Source: Tigriopus japonicus
Taxonomy: Eukaryota > Arthropoda > Copepoda > Harpacticoida > Harpacticidae
Assembly (NCBI GenBank): GCA_010645155.1
Contig: CM021312.1
Location: 2,267,850 to 2,331,849 of the forward strand
Direction: 5' to 3'
Length of the DNA stretch: 64,000 nt
In this document: positions 1 through 11,157 of the stretch, piece after piece
Numbering within the stretch: position 1 is the stretch's first letter
How the letters are laid out: each line of letters begins with the position of its first letter
Notes under the pieces: generated by a model
The model's database searches: none
What the model was told of the DNA's origin: nothing
Seen by the model: only the letters and a program-made list of their open reading frames with translations
Made by a program: the position numbers and the translations under genes

Positions 1-202
1 AGACAAAAATACGTGGTGGACAAATATGGACTGATTAGGTAGTTACAATATTTTTTCAGTGAAAACGTTCTGGATCGGGTGGAATGACGCCAAAAGAACG
101 TGTTTGAAGAAAAGGGAACGGTTGAAAGATGGTTAAATCAAATGACAAATGAGCAAAATTTGACAATACATTTCCAAGTGACTTAAAATATGAATCCTTT
201 AC

Positions 203-2541
203 CTGAGAGCCAATGACCAGAATATGAGCATCGCGTATTGGCGCTTGTTTCAATCCATTGCTTAAGCTTAGATACGCATCTTCTCCATACGCAGATATCG
301 GGATCCAATATTTCGTTTTATTCACCAAACTATCCACGAAGGTACGGCTCCATGTTGCCCTTTTTGATGCCCATTTTTGGCCATTACGGTATTGGTAAAG
401 AATTAGTACCCTCCCCTGGTAACTGAATTCATCATACAAAAAATCTGGAATCTGATAGTGTCCATTTTTACACTAACTACACGCTAATAATGAGGGTGTA
501 CAGTAAATGGATGGTGGACCGATGGAATTAGTCCCAACAAAAGAACCTGAAGCATTTGCTTTAAATCTATGAAAGTTTGTTTTAGTCACTTTTTTTATTT
601 CATTGGAAATTCAGAATATTTTGTACTTTTTATTTGCAAAAAAATGATCGCATTTAATTAACTTAGGAATAGTTTTTTGCAAACACTGAAAAAAATTTTT
701 GGGGAGAAATTCAAAATTGTAATGTGGAGCATTACAAATTGATTTTTAGCGCTAATTACACAAATCAGAATTTAGGTGAAATTCTGTTTAAAGAGAGAAG
801 ATTCTTCTTTCCTTTCTGCTTTTTTAGATGTTGAAGCAAAGAAGGAAAGTGTTGTTTTAGCACAAGGAAGAATACTGTTCTAGATTTTGGCAATACTTCA
901 AGTATTTTGGATTTGATGTCCATGAATCAAAATAAGAAGCTTGAAAAGGCATTCTTGCTCTCATCAAAGGGGAAATTAGCATTCTTTGTCTTGAACGAAT
1001 AAGAAAAATGAAAGCTTCTAAGCAAGAATCACACTTTTTGCCTCACATTTTCATACCTGTTTAGGAGAGTGTTCAAACTCTGATTTAGTGTCAAAGAATT
1101 CGAATTTGAACATATTCTCGCAAGTGAAGCGTTTCCTGACAACATCATACCATCTTTTACCAAGAACTGTTGTTTTGGATTTCTCAGTAATGCAAATTTG
1201 GCCGCACTTAGACTGGACTTTTTGTAACCGAATGCGAAGGGATTGCAATGCTAGTTGTTTTAATTTGATATTTTCTAAAAGAAAAACACATATTATTGGT
1301 CATAGGATGGTGGAGATAGTTAAATATGATCATAATTATCCGGCTTCTTACGCTTCTACTAAGGCAGAGATGGGCTAGCCAAATCTATGAATAAGTGACC
1401 AACACCGATCGTCTACGACGTCTTCCAACATGGAGGAAGCAAAAGTTCATGATTAAAGGAAACCTTTTCTTATCAGACACAAATCTAACCTACTGAGTTC
1501 ATTTGATGGCACAGTTTGGTTAGTGAAAATCCTCAAGCATGTGAACGCAAGCAAACATATATGTGTCTGAAGTTTTGCCTGTTATGTAAATAAAAGATTA
1601 GAGTGGGGTTTAAACAAGCACCGATTAGTGTATCACAATTGGGCTACTAACAACAAAATCTTAGTGATGTGAAATCTGAGCTTGCGCAAGTTTTTTCCAT
1701 GGGAGGTTGCAAGATAGGGTGTAACAGAGAATTTGCGCTTTGCGCATGTGTATAAACAAACACAAATTTGAGTTTAATTTGTAACCCTGCTCAGAAGTCA
1801 CATAAGTCAGGAACACCTTGCCTTTTGGTGCTCCTTAAGGAAAAAAAATAGTTCAGATTACTTTAGACTGGTAGACAGAGGGGAATACGATTTCACATAG
1901 ATAAATTGGCAACCCCAACTTACGACCTCACGTAAAGAAGCTTACCCAAGTACCAAGTCACATTACTACAAAATCTACAAAGATGTAGTACTCTGGTTTG
2001 TTATTGAACTTCGTCAAAATCAGCCGAATGTTCATGTGAATGCTCTTGACCAATCATCAGCATGAACCATCTGTACCTTTTGTGAGCCTATGTTAGCCGA
2101 TATCTCTCTCAGGGTATCTAGGCCTCTATATCCTCCTCCATAGATCAAACTAAACATGCTATTATAATAAAGTGTCTTGAGATCAAACAAGAACAAACCG
2201 TTCACACCCTGCAGCTGACGATCCCAAGAATGTTGTTTGTTTATCAATAACCTCGAAACCCTCCATCAAAGCATGATTTTTATCATAATGATGGTTAAAC
2301 TTACTCATCGTTTCAATTTTGTCATACTCTTCTTTGGTAAGAGGTGGTATTTTTTCCCAACATCATGAGGTTGGCACTTAGACGAATCAGTTTTAACAAA
2401 GCTTTGACACCCTTTTCAAATCAGGAATGATGAAACTTAGTTACCTGAATTTGGTTCGAATCTGAAGTTGTAAATCAATGATATAGCACCAAACAAGAGG
2501 ATAATTGTCACAGAAGTAATTCTTTTCGTGGCTATTTTCAT
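203..2541 (-). CDS. DUF268-like membrane protein, copy A (exons 1, A, B; 3' end off window)
   Basis: First of four tandem paralogs. Exon 1 (2541-2445, 97 nt) starts MKIATKRI and runs into a hydrophobic stretch (VTIILLFGAISLIY), a likely type II signal anchor. It ends with one codon base before a GTAACT donor. Exon A (1274-1057, 218 nt) follows a TTTTCTTTTAG acceptor, begins with two codon bases, and carries KVQSKCGQICITEKSK and GKRWYDVVRKRFTCEN. Exon B (451-203, 249 nt, 83 codons) begins IPDFLYDEFSYQGRV and ends HILVIGSQ at a GTAAAG donor. All phases agree. By comparison with copies B-D the missing exon C lies just beyond the left edge and would hold the methyltransferase-like core. I recognise the family as DUF268-like from the exon C motif of the paralogs; function is unknown. 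Golgi or ER lumenal location is inferred from the anchor. Exon 1 is the most divergent of the four, so its assignment rests on phase and hydrophobicity. Confidence 0.72.
452..1056. other. Intron of copy A, no feature seen
   Basis: About 600 bp of AT-rich sequence between exons A and B of copy A. It has short frames broken by stops and no recognisable repeat. Confidence 0.5.
1660..1935 (+). repeat. Dispersed repeat, left copy (partner near 48.2-48.45 kb)
   Basis: Starts TAGTGATGTGAAATCTG and includes GAGGTTGCAAGATAGG, AACCCTGCTCAGAAGTCA-like, GGTAGACAGAGGGGAATA and GATTTCACA in the same order and orientation as 48203-48455. It lies in intron 1 of copy A. No termini or coding capacity were recognised, so its class is unknown. 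Confidence 0.7.
2032..2340 (-). other. Unassigned frame within intron 1 of copy A
   Basis: Two overlapping minus-strand frames sit between exon 1 and exon A. One reads TKEEYDKIETMSKFNHHYDK...; the other holds GVNGLFLFDLK and YGGGYRGLDTLREI and stays open for 71 codons. The composition looks protein-like, but no family is recognised and no acceptor gives a phase compatible with the flanking exons. It could be a decayed gene fragment or an alternative exon. Confidence 0.25.
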
Positions 2542-3162
2542 ATTTTAAATAATCTTTTTCACTTGCACTCTGTAAAGTCAGCATCCAGGATCGAGATATC
2601 ATCAATCAAACTTTTCAACTTTATCACTTGTGAGGCAAATTATCTAGGTTGATGTTCATTCCAAGTACAATGCATATTTGTACCAATGCTGTAGTTATAC
2701 AGTAATGATATAAATCGAACTCTGTGTAAGCTTAGTGTTGCCAGATTGGTGTCCTTGTTCCCGTTTTTGGGTCAAAAGCTCAACACAGTTCCACGTTTCC
2801 AAAAGCATCATCAAAAGTTATGTGTCAAAAATGGCAATACTCTTGGTTCAATTCCAATTACTTTACATGCAGCTTTTTTGTAAATAACTTTTTAATGACT
2901 TTGAACACGGACAAGCTATGAACATTTCCTTTAACTAACATAATAAGTTTCAAGAGGTTTTAGTTTGAGATTTTAACATACCCTTGATTGCAAGATTAGA
3001 TGTTTTTGGCTGAAGTGAAATCATACCTAATTATTGGTACAGTTTCACGCAAAGACGGCCAATTTTGATGAAACTTAGTCTGGGTTAAAGCCTTATTTGA
3101 AAGAGGCGAATTGGTCTGGATGTGGAGGTCTTCTCTGATTAGACCGTCCTCTACGGACCTAC

Positions 3163-3286
3163 GCCCGTATTCTCAACTCGTTCTTGGTACTTGAAGTCGT
3201 ACTTCTTTGTAGTAACTTCGTTCTTGAAGTTTGAAGTCTTACTTCAAGCAAAGCACCTAGTACTAGAACGGGTTGAGAATATGGGC
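3163..3286. mobile_element. Palindromic mini-element (hairpin MITE), 124 bp
   Basis: The ends are inverted: GCCCGTATTCTCAACTCGTT at the left, and on the other strand GCCCATATTCTCAACCCGTT at the right. Both continue into matching GTACT and GAAGT blocks, so almost the whole segment can fold into a hairpin. The ends recall PIF/Harbinger-type termini, but no clear target duplication was found. It lies in the spacer between copies A and B. Confidence 0.5.
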
Positions 3287-4479
3287 CCTGATTCTGATTC
3301 GAAAACGATTTATGCCAGTGTTACTAGATTCTGCAGTTTTGGCTTTCTTGAGGGTAAAGTGCATCTCAAACGATCTCTCACGTCAAGAAGCGTTGCAAGT
3401 AAAAATGTTTTTATAAAGCTAAAGTATTTATTCCAAATTAGACAATTTCTATAATTGAAATGTTAAAAATCAGAGTTAAGTCACATTATTCAAAATCAGA
3501 AACCTTGATGACTACTAAGATAAAATTCCTTTGAGTTGATTGTGTTTGGGTTCAGGGCATGGCATGAAGCAATTTTTGATGAGGAAGGTGGAAATATTTT
3601 TTTAAATCTTATAATACCATTATATTTTCAGAGGTGGAAGAAAGTTTTATCCTTGCGTAAAACATGAACTGTCTGCACGTAACGTCCACGAAATGTGCTC
3701 CCTTGGTGTTTTTCAGAAGAAAACACGTTAATATCTGTATCAGTCCAGATTTGTTGCCAATTGGCAAATAAATGCGAGTACATGAGGGGTCCATAAATTC
3801 GGTGGAGATTAAAGGTGATGTAATCTGGCCCTGTCGGCACCCCCACAATCGCAAATCCAAGGTCTTTGATGAGACACCACGACCTGGCCATGGCAATTAG
3901 ATCACCATATGGGTTTAGTCCGTCTCCATAACGACCCAAACCAGAATGCTCCAGACTTGAATATGAAGCGACCCCGTCAAACACAGGCAGTGTTCCGTCA
4001 AGAAATGCGGCAGTAAATTCGGGGGGTGTGCATGTGGTGATCTGTGGATGTTCGCAATTGATGGTGGTATAGTCCAGAGTGGTAACATGTGCAGCCCCTT
4101 GATCTAATAACATGGCTTCCACCCATGGTCGCTGTGGGTATTAGATGAAAAAAGTGAATGTGCTAGGCCATAGATTTCTTAGCCACTGGATTTTGATCTG
4201 GTTCTCCTGGGAATTCATCGCAAAGATTTTCAGGCTTTGTATCTAACTTTTTCTTGCAATTCTTGAATGTGCACTACCTAAAGCTCGGGCTACATATTTG
4301 GCATATTCTCCTTGTTTTACTAGTTCTGACGTGCCATGAGAGAGAAGTATTTACTACAGTACGGATGTATCAAAAGATCTGTCGGTATTTGAATTAAGTG
4401 ATAATTCTGACAACTCCCAAAAAAATAGACATGACTATTAAAGATTTATTTTCTAATACATCCTCCCTTCAATGCAATA

Positions 4480-5455
4480 CATTTTTATTCGATTTGGCAT
4501 GCCTGCCATCAAGTTTCGCAAAGAATGTCTTGGAATCTCTGATCACACTTTCTTAACATGGCCTTGAGGCCTTCTTACGTAGTGGGCCTGTCCAACTTGC
4601 TAACAGCTTGCTTCAAGATTGCCCAAAGATTTTCTATTGGGGACAAGTCAGGAGAGTTGGCTGGCCATGTCCCTTACTCCCAGAACCCTGGGAGGTTGTC
4701 CTGGCACCACTTCTGGGACCTGAGGGAGTAATGTGCTGGAGCTCTATCTTGCTGACTATGACCTCTTTATGACCATCTTCATTTTCAAAACACCTCCATT
4801 TTTGGCCTTTCTATTGACTGCATTCTGACAAGTTCCAGCCAAGATGTTGCTGACATAGTATTCTGTGTTAACAGTGCATTTTTGAGGTATGAAATGAAGT
4901 TCAGACAAAGCTTGGGAGCTCATCATTCCCCACACCAAGCAGTACGGCGGCTGCTTGATAGTTGGCATGGTTCAACTTTGTCAGCAGAACTAGCCCAAAC
5001 CCGATCAATTTGACGATTTGTTGGTGCAAACAAGTAAAATGGAGACTCATCTGAGAAGCATACCCTGTTCTAGTCTTCCATGGTCCATTTCATCCTCTTC
5101 TGACAAAACTTCAAGCGGGCTGATTTTTGCTGTGGTGTAAGCTTTGGAATTTTTGGCTGTTTGTAGGGGGCGAGGCCAAGTGTCTGTTTTAAATGTCTGG
5201 GGACACTACTGTGGGACACGGGATGACCAGTTTTGGTAAGTTTGGATGAAATTGAGTTTTCTGATATTGCTTTTCAACTATATTTGCTGTCAATTTGACA
5301 ATAGTATTAACATGTTTAAACATGGCTCCAGCAATTTTTTGATGTTGACATATCAGTGCAGAAATAACAATTTTTTGATAGTGAAACTTTTTTTGGAAAA
5401 ATAAATCCAGTTTTTTGAGAAACTGCAAAAAAACTGCAATTTCCCCTACCGACAC
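4480..5455 (-). pseudogene. Tc1/mariner-type transposase remnant
   Basis: Read on the minus strand from about 5455. An N-terminal part contains KTGHPVSHSSVPRHLKQ and LTPQQKSARLKFCQKR. The first catalytic Asp region is CFSDESPFYLF. After a frame change comes VWGMMSSQALSELHFIP, then the second region QQDRAPAHYS (the usual G of DGAPAH is R). It ends with WPANSPDLSPIENLWAILKQ, which holds the third acidic residue. Domain order matches a DD34E Tc1-like enzyme of about 340 residues. Several in-frame stops (for example FWE*GTWPAN) and at least one frameshift make it dead. It sits in the intron between exons B and C of copy B. Terminal inverted repeats were not located. Confidence 0.85.
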
Positions 5456-6582
5456 AACTTTTGATACATACTGTAAAGAATGACAAATTTTGCGTCAAAA
5501 TTGTTGAAAAACATTCCCGAAACCCCCAAGATATTTTAACTTTGTTGAAATTCAACGAAAAGCTTCCCTCAAAATGGATCCTATAAGCTTGCTTCAAAAT
5601 GGATCGTAATTTGAGACGGGAAAAATCATGAAAAAATCCAAATCAATTACTTGCGAGCCAATAACCAGAACATGAGAACCGTTGATTTGAGCCTGATCAA
5701 TGCCCATTTTCAAACTGGAATATGCCTTTACTCCATACATGGAGATTGGAATTCCATGTCTGGTCATATTAATCAAATTATCCACTCGGGCCTTTGTCCA
5801 AACAACTGTTTTGGATGCCGTAGGTTTCTCATTTCGATATCTGTATATAACCTTTATCCTTCCTTGGTAACTAAATTCTTCATAAAGAAATGCAGGAATC
5901 TGAAAGATAATGCAAAATATAAAAAAATACATAACATTATTTGCGTATTATTTCGTCGTATAGCTTTTCTCTCAATATTGTAGGAATACCTAAGCACTGG
6001 CCAAAATTTGTGTTTAGGAGGTCACCAAGTGTGGATAAACACTGTTTAAAAGAAAAATTCCATTGCTCATGGACAATATTATTTTATCCAACCTCAGAAA
6101 CAACAAATCCAACAAGAAAATTGCCCCCCTATGATAACACTAATCTTCGTATTGAACACATGAAGCTTGATCATTTCTGAACGTCTTCAAACAAACAAGT
6201 ATATTTTTTGTACTCAAAATTCAGACATATTTTTAATATTTCATATATTTCTTGACAGCACAGAAACTTCAAATTTAAATAGGATTGATCCCCAGGTCCT
6301 CCTGAGGTCAAAACTTTGTTGCATATAGCTCCCCTTTTGTGTTTTGGTAAAATCTTTTTATTTAACAATGTGAAGTGATTTCTCTTTATATTTTGAGTCC
6401 ATTGAGGTTCAGCCACAATGTTAATATGTTACAGGATAAAAACGGCAGCTTGGCCATTTGGCCACACTTGGACTTGACCTTTTCCAACCGATTGTAAATG
6501 GATTGTAAAGCTAGTTGATCAACCGGGGATGAATAGTTAGAGTCTAAAAATGAGATTGAGGTTATGACGAAAACGTTGTGTC

Positions 6583-7394
6583 CAGGGCCACCAGATACCT
6601 GTAATTTTTCTTCACTGTGTAATCTTCCATTAATGTCCAAGCTTACAAAAATGGAGAAAATTTTACAAAAATGTGGAAAAATTGGTTCATCAATCAAATT
6701 AAAGGTAGAAAACTACTTGGGTTATCTTCGGTGCTATCAGATACTTGTAAATTTTATTTTGCAATGTAATTCGATAAAGTTGTGATTTTTGTCCAAAATT
6801 ACAAAAGTGCTAAATTTCAAGATAAATGTGGGGAAATTGCTTATAAGGCAATTGAAGGATGGCATTTTTGTGCCCTCTCATGTTGCGAAAACGTCGACAA
6901 GCCTAACGGCTAGCTCACACCGTGCATGCACTTGGAAAAAGACAAAACTCAGAAAAACTCAAGAAAATGTGTCGAATTTGTAACAGAATGTCTTATTTGG
7001 TGTCACTAAACCATCATTACATTGCTACAACTAGTCAATGAAACATACTTTGCACTAAGTCTTGAATCCATGGAAAGGCTCAACAAAGCCACACTTCTAA
7101 TTGCCCTATTTCCTCCAGAATGATGAGGAAAAAGAATGGCAAAAGAAAAAAGAAAAAAAAACGCAGATTAGATTCAATACACTTGCAACAGTATGTTTTT
7201 GGTTTTCAGATGGTCCAAAATATGAATAGACTTACAGATGATTGGAGGGTAGAAAAAGATCAGTTTCTACCACAATTAATGACAAAAGGGCTAATAAACT
7301 TCAAAAACTCCAATTTTGTTACATTATTTCTCAAAATGATTTTTAAAAGATAAAACATTTTCGGCAAAATTTCTACCAAAATTTGGTGGCCCTG
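6583..7394. mobile_element. Non-autonomous hAT-type element, 812 bp (CAGGGCCACCA family)
   Basis: Begins CAGGGCCACCAGATA and ends TTTGGTGGCCCTG, a terminal inverted repeat of about 11 bp. The 8-bp flanks are GTTGTGTC and GTTATGGC (6 of 8 match), as expected of an aged hAT duplication. It lies 40 bp upstream of exon A in intron 1 of copy B. The same intron of copy C (37511-37600) lacks it and reads straight through GAGGTTGTAACAAAATCGTT, so it is the empty site. Related to 25540-26039. No transposase frame. Confidence 0.82.
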
Positions 7395-7831
7395 GTTATG
7401 GCTTCATGTATAAATTAGGACCTTTTAGCGCCCAGGATGATTGTTGACCAATCTTGCTTTATGAAATTACATATGTTAAAAAAATAAAACGGCAAACCAA
7501 AACGACCTTTTTGCCAACCAAAAAATTAATAATAGGTCATATGTTTTGTGTTTGGAGATCCATGCTTTGAAGCATACTTCCTCAATGGACTTCTATCCTT
7601 TCTGCGTCTTTTAAACGTTTTCAGGCTTTTAAAAAGACGCCGTATGAATGTCAGCTCCTACTTATTAGATGTTTAATCCAAAATTTAGTACGAAATGGTC
7701 TAGAAAGCTTTTAATACGCTTGAAGTCAATAATTGAAGCATGCTTGCAGCATGCCTTGGTGCAGACAAAACATATGAGCTAAAGTCGACCTATTAGAATT
7801 TGTGATCTAACACATGACAACCCTAATATTA

Positions 7832-8285
7832 CAATTTCTTTTAGAAGGAAACTTATTACCTGCTAGAGATGGCACCCATCGGTTAAATTTGATTATGACA
7901 AAAATTGACAAAAAGAGAATGCCACAAAAAAGAGTCTTCATCATGCTTCCTCTCAACTAGGAGATGAAAATGGGTTATCAAAATGAAATTCAAGATTAAT
8001 GAAGCCAAAATGTCAAACCATTTGTGTTTTATTACACATGCGTGCTTGTGGATATTTTAGGCTTAGCATTTGTGCGACATCATCATAATTGACTTGTCAA
8101 ATTTTGGTTCTTCCTCCACAGGAATAGCAAAACTTTGGTCAAAATTTCTTAATCCAAGAATATTGATAAGAACCATTTTTTTCATTAACCAGTTTTTGCT
8201 TCTCTTACATATCAGAGGACTTTAAAGAAAATCAGCATTCTTGTCACCGAGATGACTGTCCCACAATTCAATTTACCCTGAGCAA
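7832..8285 (-). promoter_or_regulatory. Conserved 5' block of copy B (exon 1 plus upstream region)
   Basis: About 450 bp aligns almost throughout with 40797-41296 at copy C. It covers exon 1, its donor and roughly 340 bp upstream of the start codon. Shared upstream strings include ATTACACATGCGTGCTTGTG and GCGACATCATCATAATTGAC (plus strand). Its position upstream of both start codons makes it the likely promoter and 5' leader, although recent duplication alone could explain the similarity. No TATA box or initiator can be assigned with confidence. Confidence 0.55.
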
Positions 8286-9163
8286 CGTGTTTGAGTGCCT
8301 TCTCCTGTTTCTAGAAAGCACAAGTCTCTGGGCGTGTGAATAAGTATAAAAGCTTTTTTTGAACGTACCTGGCGTTGGCAACTCAAATTTGTTCAAAAGT
8401 GTCAAGAAGTCAAAACCAGTGGGAATGTGTCGGGTGATCACCAGGGGAGAGGGATCCAAAAAACTCTACTTCACAGCCTTGGACTCACAATTTGTTCAGA
8501 CGGCCTCTCGGTCTAACGACTTGCCTTCTGACACTCATTTTGCCCTAACTTTGGGAAGATATCGCTCTGCTATCGCTCTGCTGTCTCTCCGCTTCTTTCT
8601 TCTGTCCCAATTTTAAAATCATAAGTGCTTTAAACAACTTACGAACAATAAATTAGACTATTATTATTATTGATGATGCGGGTTTTGTGTGTCAATCCCA
8701 TTTCACATGTTTACTAATGTTCCTTGAAGGAGGAGATTTCAGCCGCTAGTTTCTTTGAGAAACTTTGAAAACTCGTGAAAAGTATCATTAACAAATCGAT
8801 GAGGTCAAGCGAACAATGTGAATCCATATGCTTGGTACCAATCAATGCCTAAGCAATCTCGTCATATTAGCACAATTCATATTAACCCCAGTGTTAACTA
8901 ACTTAAATAAAATGGTCCTTGGAAGCCATCAAGGAAAAGCTGCTCAAGTGGTTCCTGATAAAAGTCGAGGATCAGTCTAACTGGGAGTGAATTTTATATT
9001 CGAAAAACATGTTTGTGAGATGATTGATCAGATTTTTCTTCCGTTCAAAAAAAAAGGTCCAGAGTGTAAACTCTCTCCTCTTAGGGAGTTGAGATACTAG
9101 AAGTGAAAACAGACAAATTCAGCTTGAAATTCTTGGGGCAAAATGGCTAAAGGGGGGTTAGGC
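8286..9163. other. Spacer with a possible LINE 3' tail
   Basis: Holds an 85-codon plus-strand frame (8359-8616) ending at a stop. This is followed by ACAATAAATTAGACTATTATTATTATT, a short ATT-repeat tail of the kind that closes CR1/L2-type elements. The frame itself is not recognised. The remainder up to 9163 shows nothing. Confidence 0.3.
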
Positions 9164-9358
9164 TAGAGTTCTAGGGAGAGAAATGACACTCCCAGCCAGC
9201 GGTTTGCCTTCAGTTTTGATCCCCCTTCATTAGCCTGAAGTTGGGCAGGATCACCATAATGTGCTCTAAAAAGAAGAGTGGCCAGGCAGCCCAGGCAGAA
9301 ATAGGTTGAATCTGGAATTTAATTTGTAGATGACGTGGGTTGAAAAAAAGTCATTTGG

Positions 9359-11087
9359 CAACTAATGGGGTGTTTGTCCTGAATACAGCTGTTGAAGTTG
9401 CATAAAATCAAATGTAGATGTCACCTCAAATGACAGGTTGAGAGGAGTATTTTGCCAAGGAATTCATACTAGATTTGAGTTCTCAAATTGTAACTTTCCT
9501 CTTAAAATGTTATCAATTTGATGAATAAGTTTTGTTGTATCATTAATTATGGTCAAAAAATTGACAAATGTGCACAAAATATATAACTAACAAGCACTTC
9601 TACAGAATAAGCCAAACTTATTTCTGTTGTAATTGTGTGAATAGAGAAATGTTATTGCAAACTGGAAGGGAACACAAATAAACTAGAATAAAAACGACTG
9701 TCCGTGCACTAATTTTTTTCCACAACTTGGAAGAGCCAAGGCAAAAATGTCAAACTTTGTTTTGTAATTGGTTGAGAAATTAAAGCATGAGCTTCAAAGT
9801 CCTCCACTCAAATCACCGGAACTAATAAATATCTGATCAAAAGTCTTGAGCTTACTTAATAACTTAAGCAACGATTTCCATGACTCAACCATTCCCAGCC
9901 CGTCAACAATTCCAATCATTGATTGGCTGATTTTGGAATTAAAAACCTTAACGGTGTCCGACCTGACAACTTTGGCCCCACTCACAGAAGAAAGAATCCA
10001 TGCATATATCCTGTATAGACTGGCTTTTGTGTTTTTTTATTGACGTAAATTTATTTACACAATCTATTTTGATGCATTGATTCATTTTTTGCTCACCACT
10101 TCTACTAGTAGCATAGTATATTGACTGTTGGCTGTGAGTACAAATTGAAATAAAGGAGATTTCACATCCTGTTTTATCAATCAAGTGAGTCTACCACCAA
10201 TAAAGATTGTAAGGCATAAGTTCAAGGAATGTGAATGGCAAGTTCAATCGTAACCATTTCCTTAGCTTGCTACCCATTCAATGTATATGTTGTTTTATAT
10301 ATGTTAAAAAATGTTGAGGTTACTTCCTTGCAACTCAGGTTTCTTCATTTTAAACTTCCTTTCTATTTTTCTCCAGCAATGATGATGGTGTAATGAAAAA
10401 ACTAACTTGCTTGTTCAAGACAAAGGCTAGCACTTTGTGCAAAAACTCAATTCAGAGTACAAATGTAAGGCTACGGTCTGCCTACAAACAATTGAGTTAC
10501 CTAGATCTTAGATCTTGCGTGTTTCCACTTGTATTTGTCAAATTCACTCCCTTAATTTCCTAACTAGCGCAACTTTAAATGAAGAATTGAAACTCGCTTT
10601 TTCATAAAAACGTCCAACTGCGTTGATAAAAATGTGACAAAATCATGAAGTAGCACTATTTGTTTTTATTTTTGGAACAAAAAATCCTTGAAAAAATGAT
10701 GAAATAGTGTCTAACATGGCTTTTAAGATAGTAAAACTTTCAAACAAAATTCTTTTCTCGCCCAGTCACATGTGGCGCCGTCTATGAATGACTTTCAGCA
10801 ACTTTTTTTTTAAGTTCTGGATGCGTTTATTTAATGAAAAGATAAGTCAGTTTTGACAGTCAATACAAAAATATATATAAATATATGTAAGATTGCATCC
10901 AAGGATCAGCAAGACACCAAGGTGTGTTTAAATGCTGTCCTTTAGCTTCTCGTTTTTGAACAAAATATACAGAGAAGAGAGAGAGAAAATAAAAACAAAG
11001 CAAAAAACGAAAAACACAGAAAAAAACGAAGGGAAACTAAGAGACACAGGGGAGACTAAAAATCATAGCTACGTGGATGGTAAGGCT
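9359..11087. other. Unassigned insert sequence left of the LINE
   Basis: AT-rich sequence inside copy 1 of the TIR element, absent from copy 2. It contains only short frames and an A/T-rich stretch (ATATATATAAATATATG near 10.87 kb). It may be 3' UTR of the LINE or a separate insertion; nothing diagnostic was seen. Confidence 0.35.
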
Positions 11088-11157
11088 TCATTCTGCATTT
11101 GAAAGAGTATAGGGAAATCCGTCGCCCGTCTTCAAAATTCTGAACTCCAATCCCAAC

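Larger units (their letters stand above)
3628..7944 (-). pseudogene. DUF268-like membrane protein, copy B (exon A truncated)
   Basis: Exon 1 (7944-7860, 85 nt): MMKTLFCGILFLSIF..., a hydrophobic anchor, ends one base into a codon at a GTAATA donor. Exon A (acceptor at 6543, phase fits) reads DSNYSSPVDQLALQ...KVKSKCGQ and then departs from its paralogs at about 6458. The missing half should encode the ICVTEESK...GKGWYDIVRKPF segment. The junction runs into a dispersed repeat containing GTTACAGGATAAAA, also seen near 34.5 kb. Exon B (5899-5651, 249 nt) and exon C (4131-3628, 168 codons with stop) are intact. Exon C contains VTTLDY, SSLEHSGLGRYGD, NPYGDL and FNLHRIYG, the DUF268-like core with a Rossmann methyltransferase look. 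Because no substitute donor was seen in exon A, this copy is probably a pseudogene or makes a shortened product. It is closest to copy C. Confidence 0.72.
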
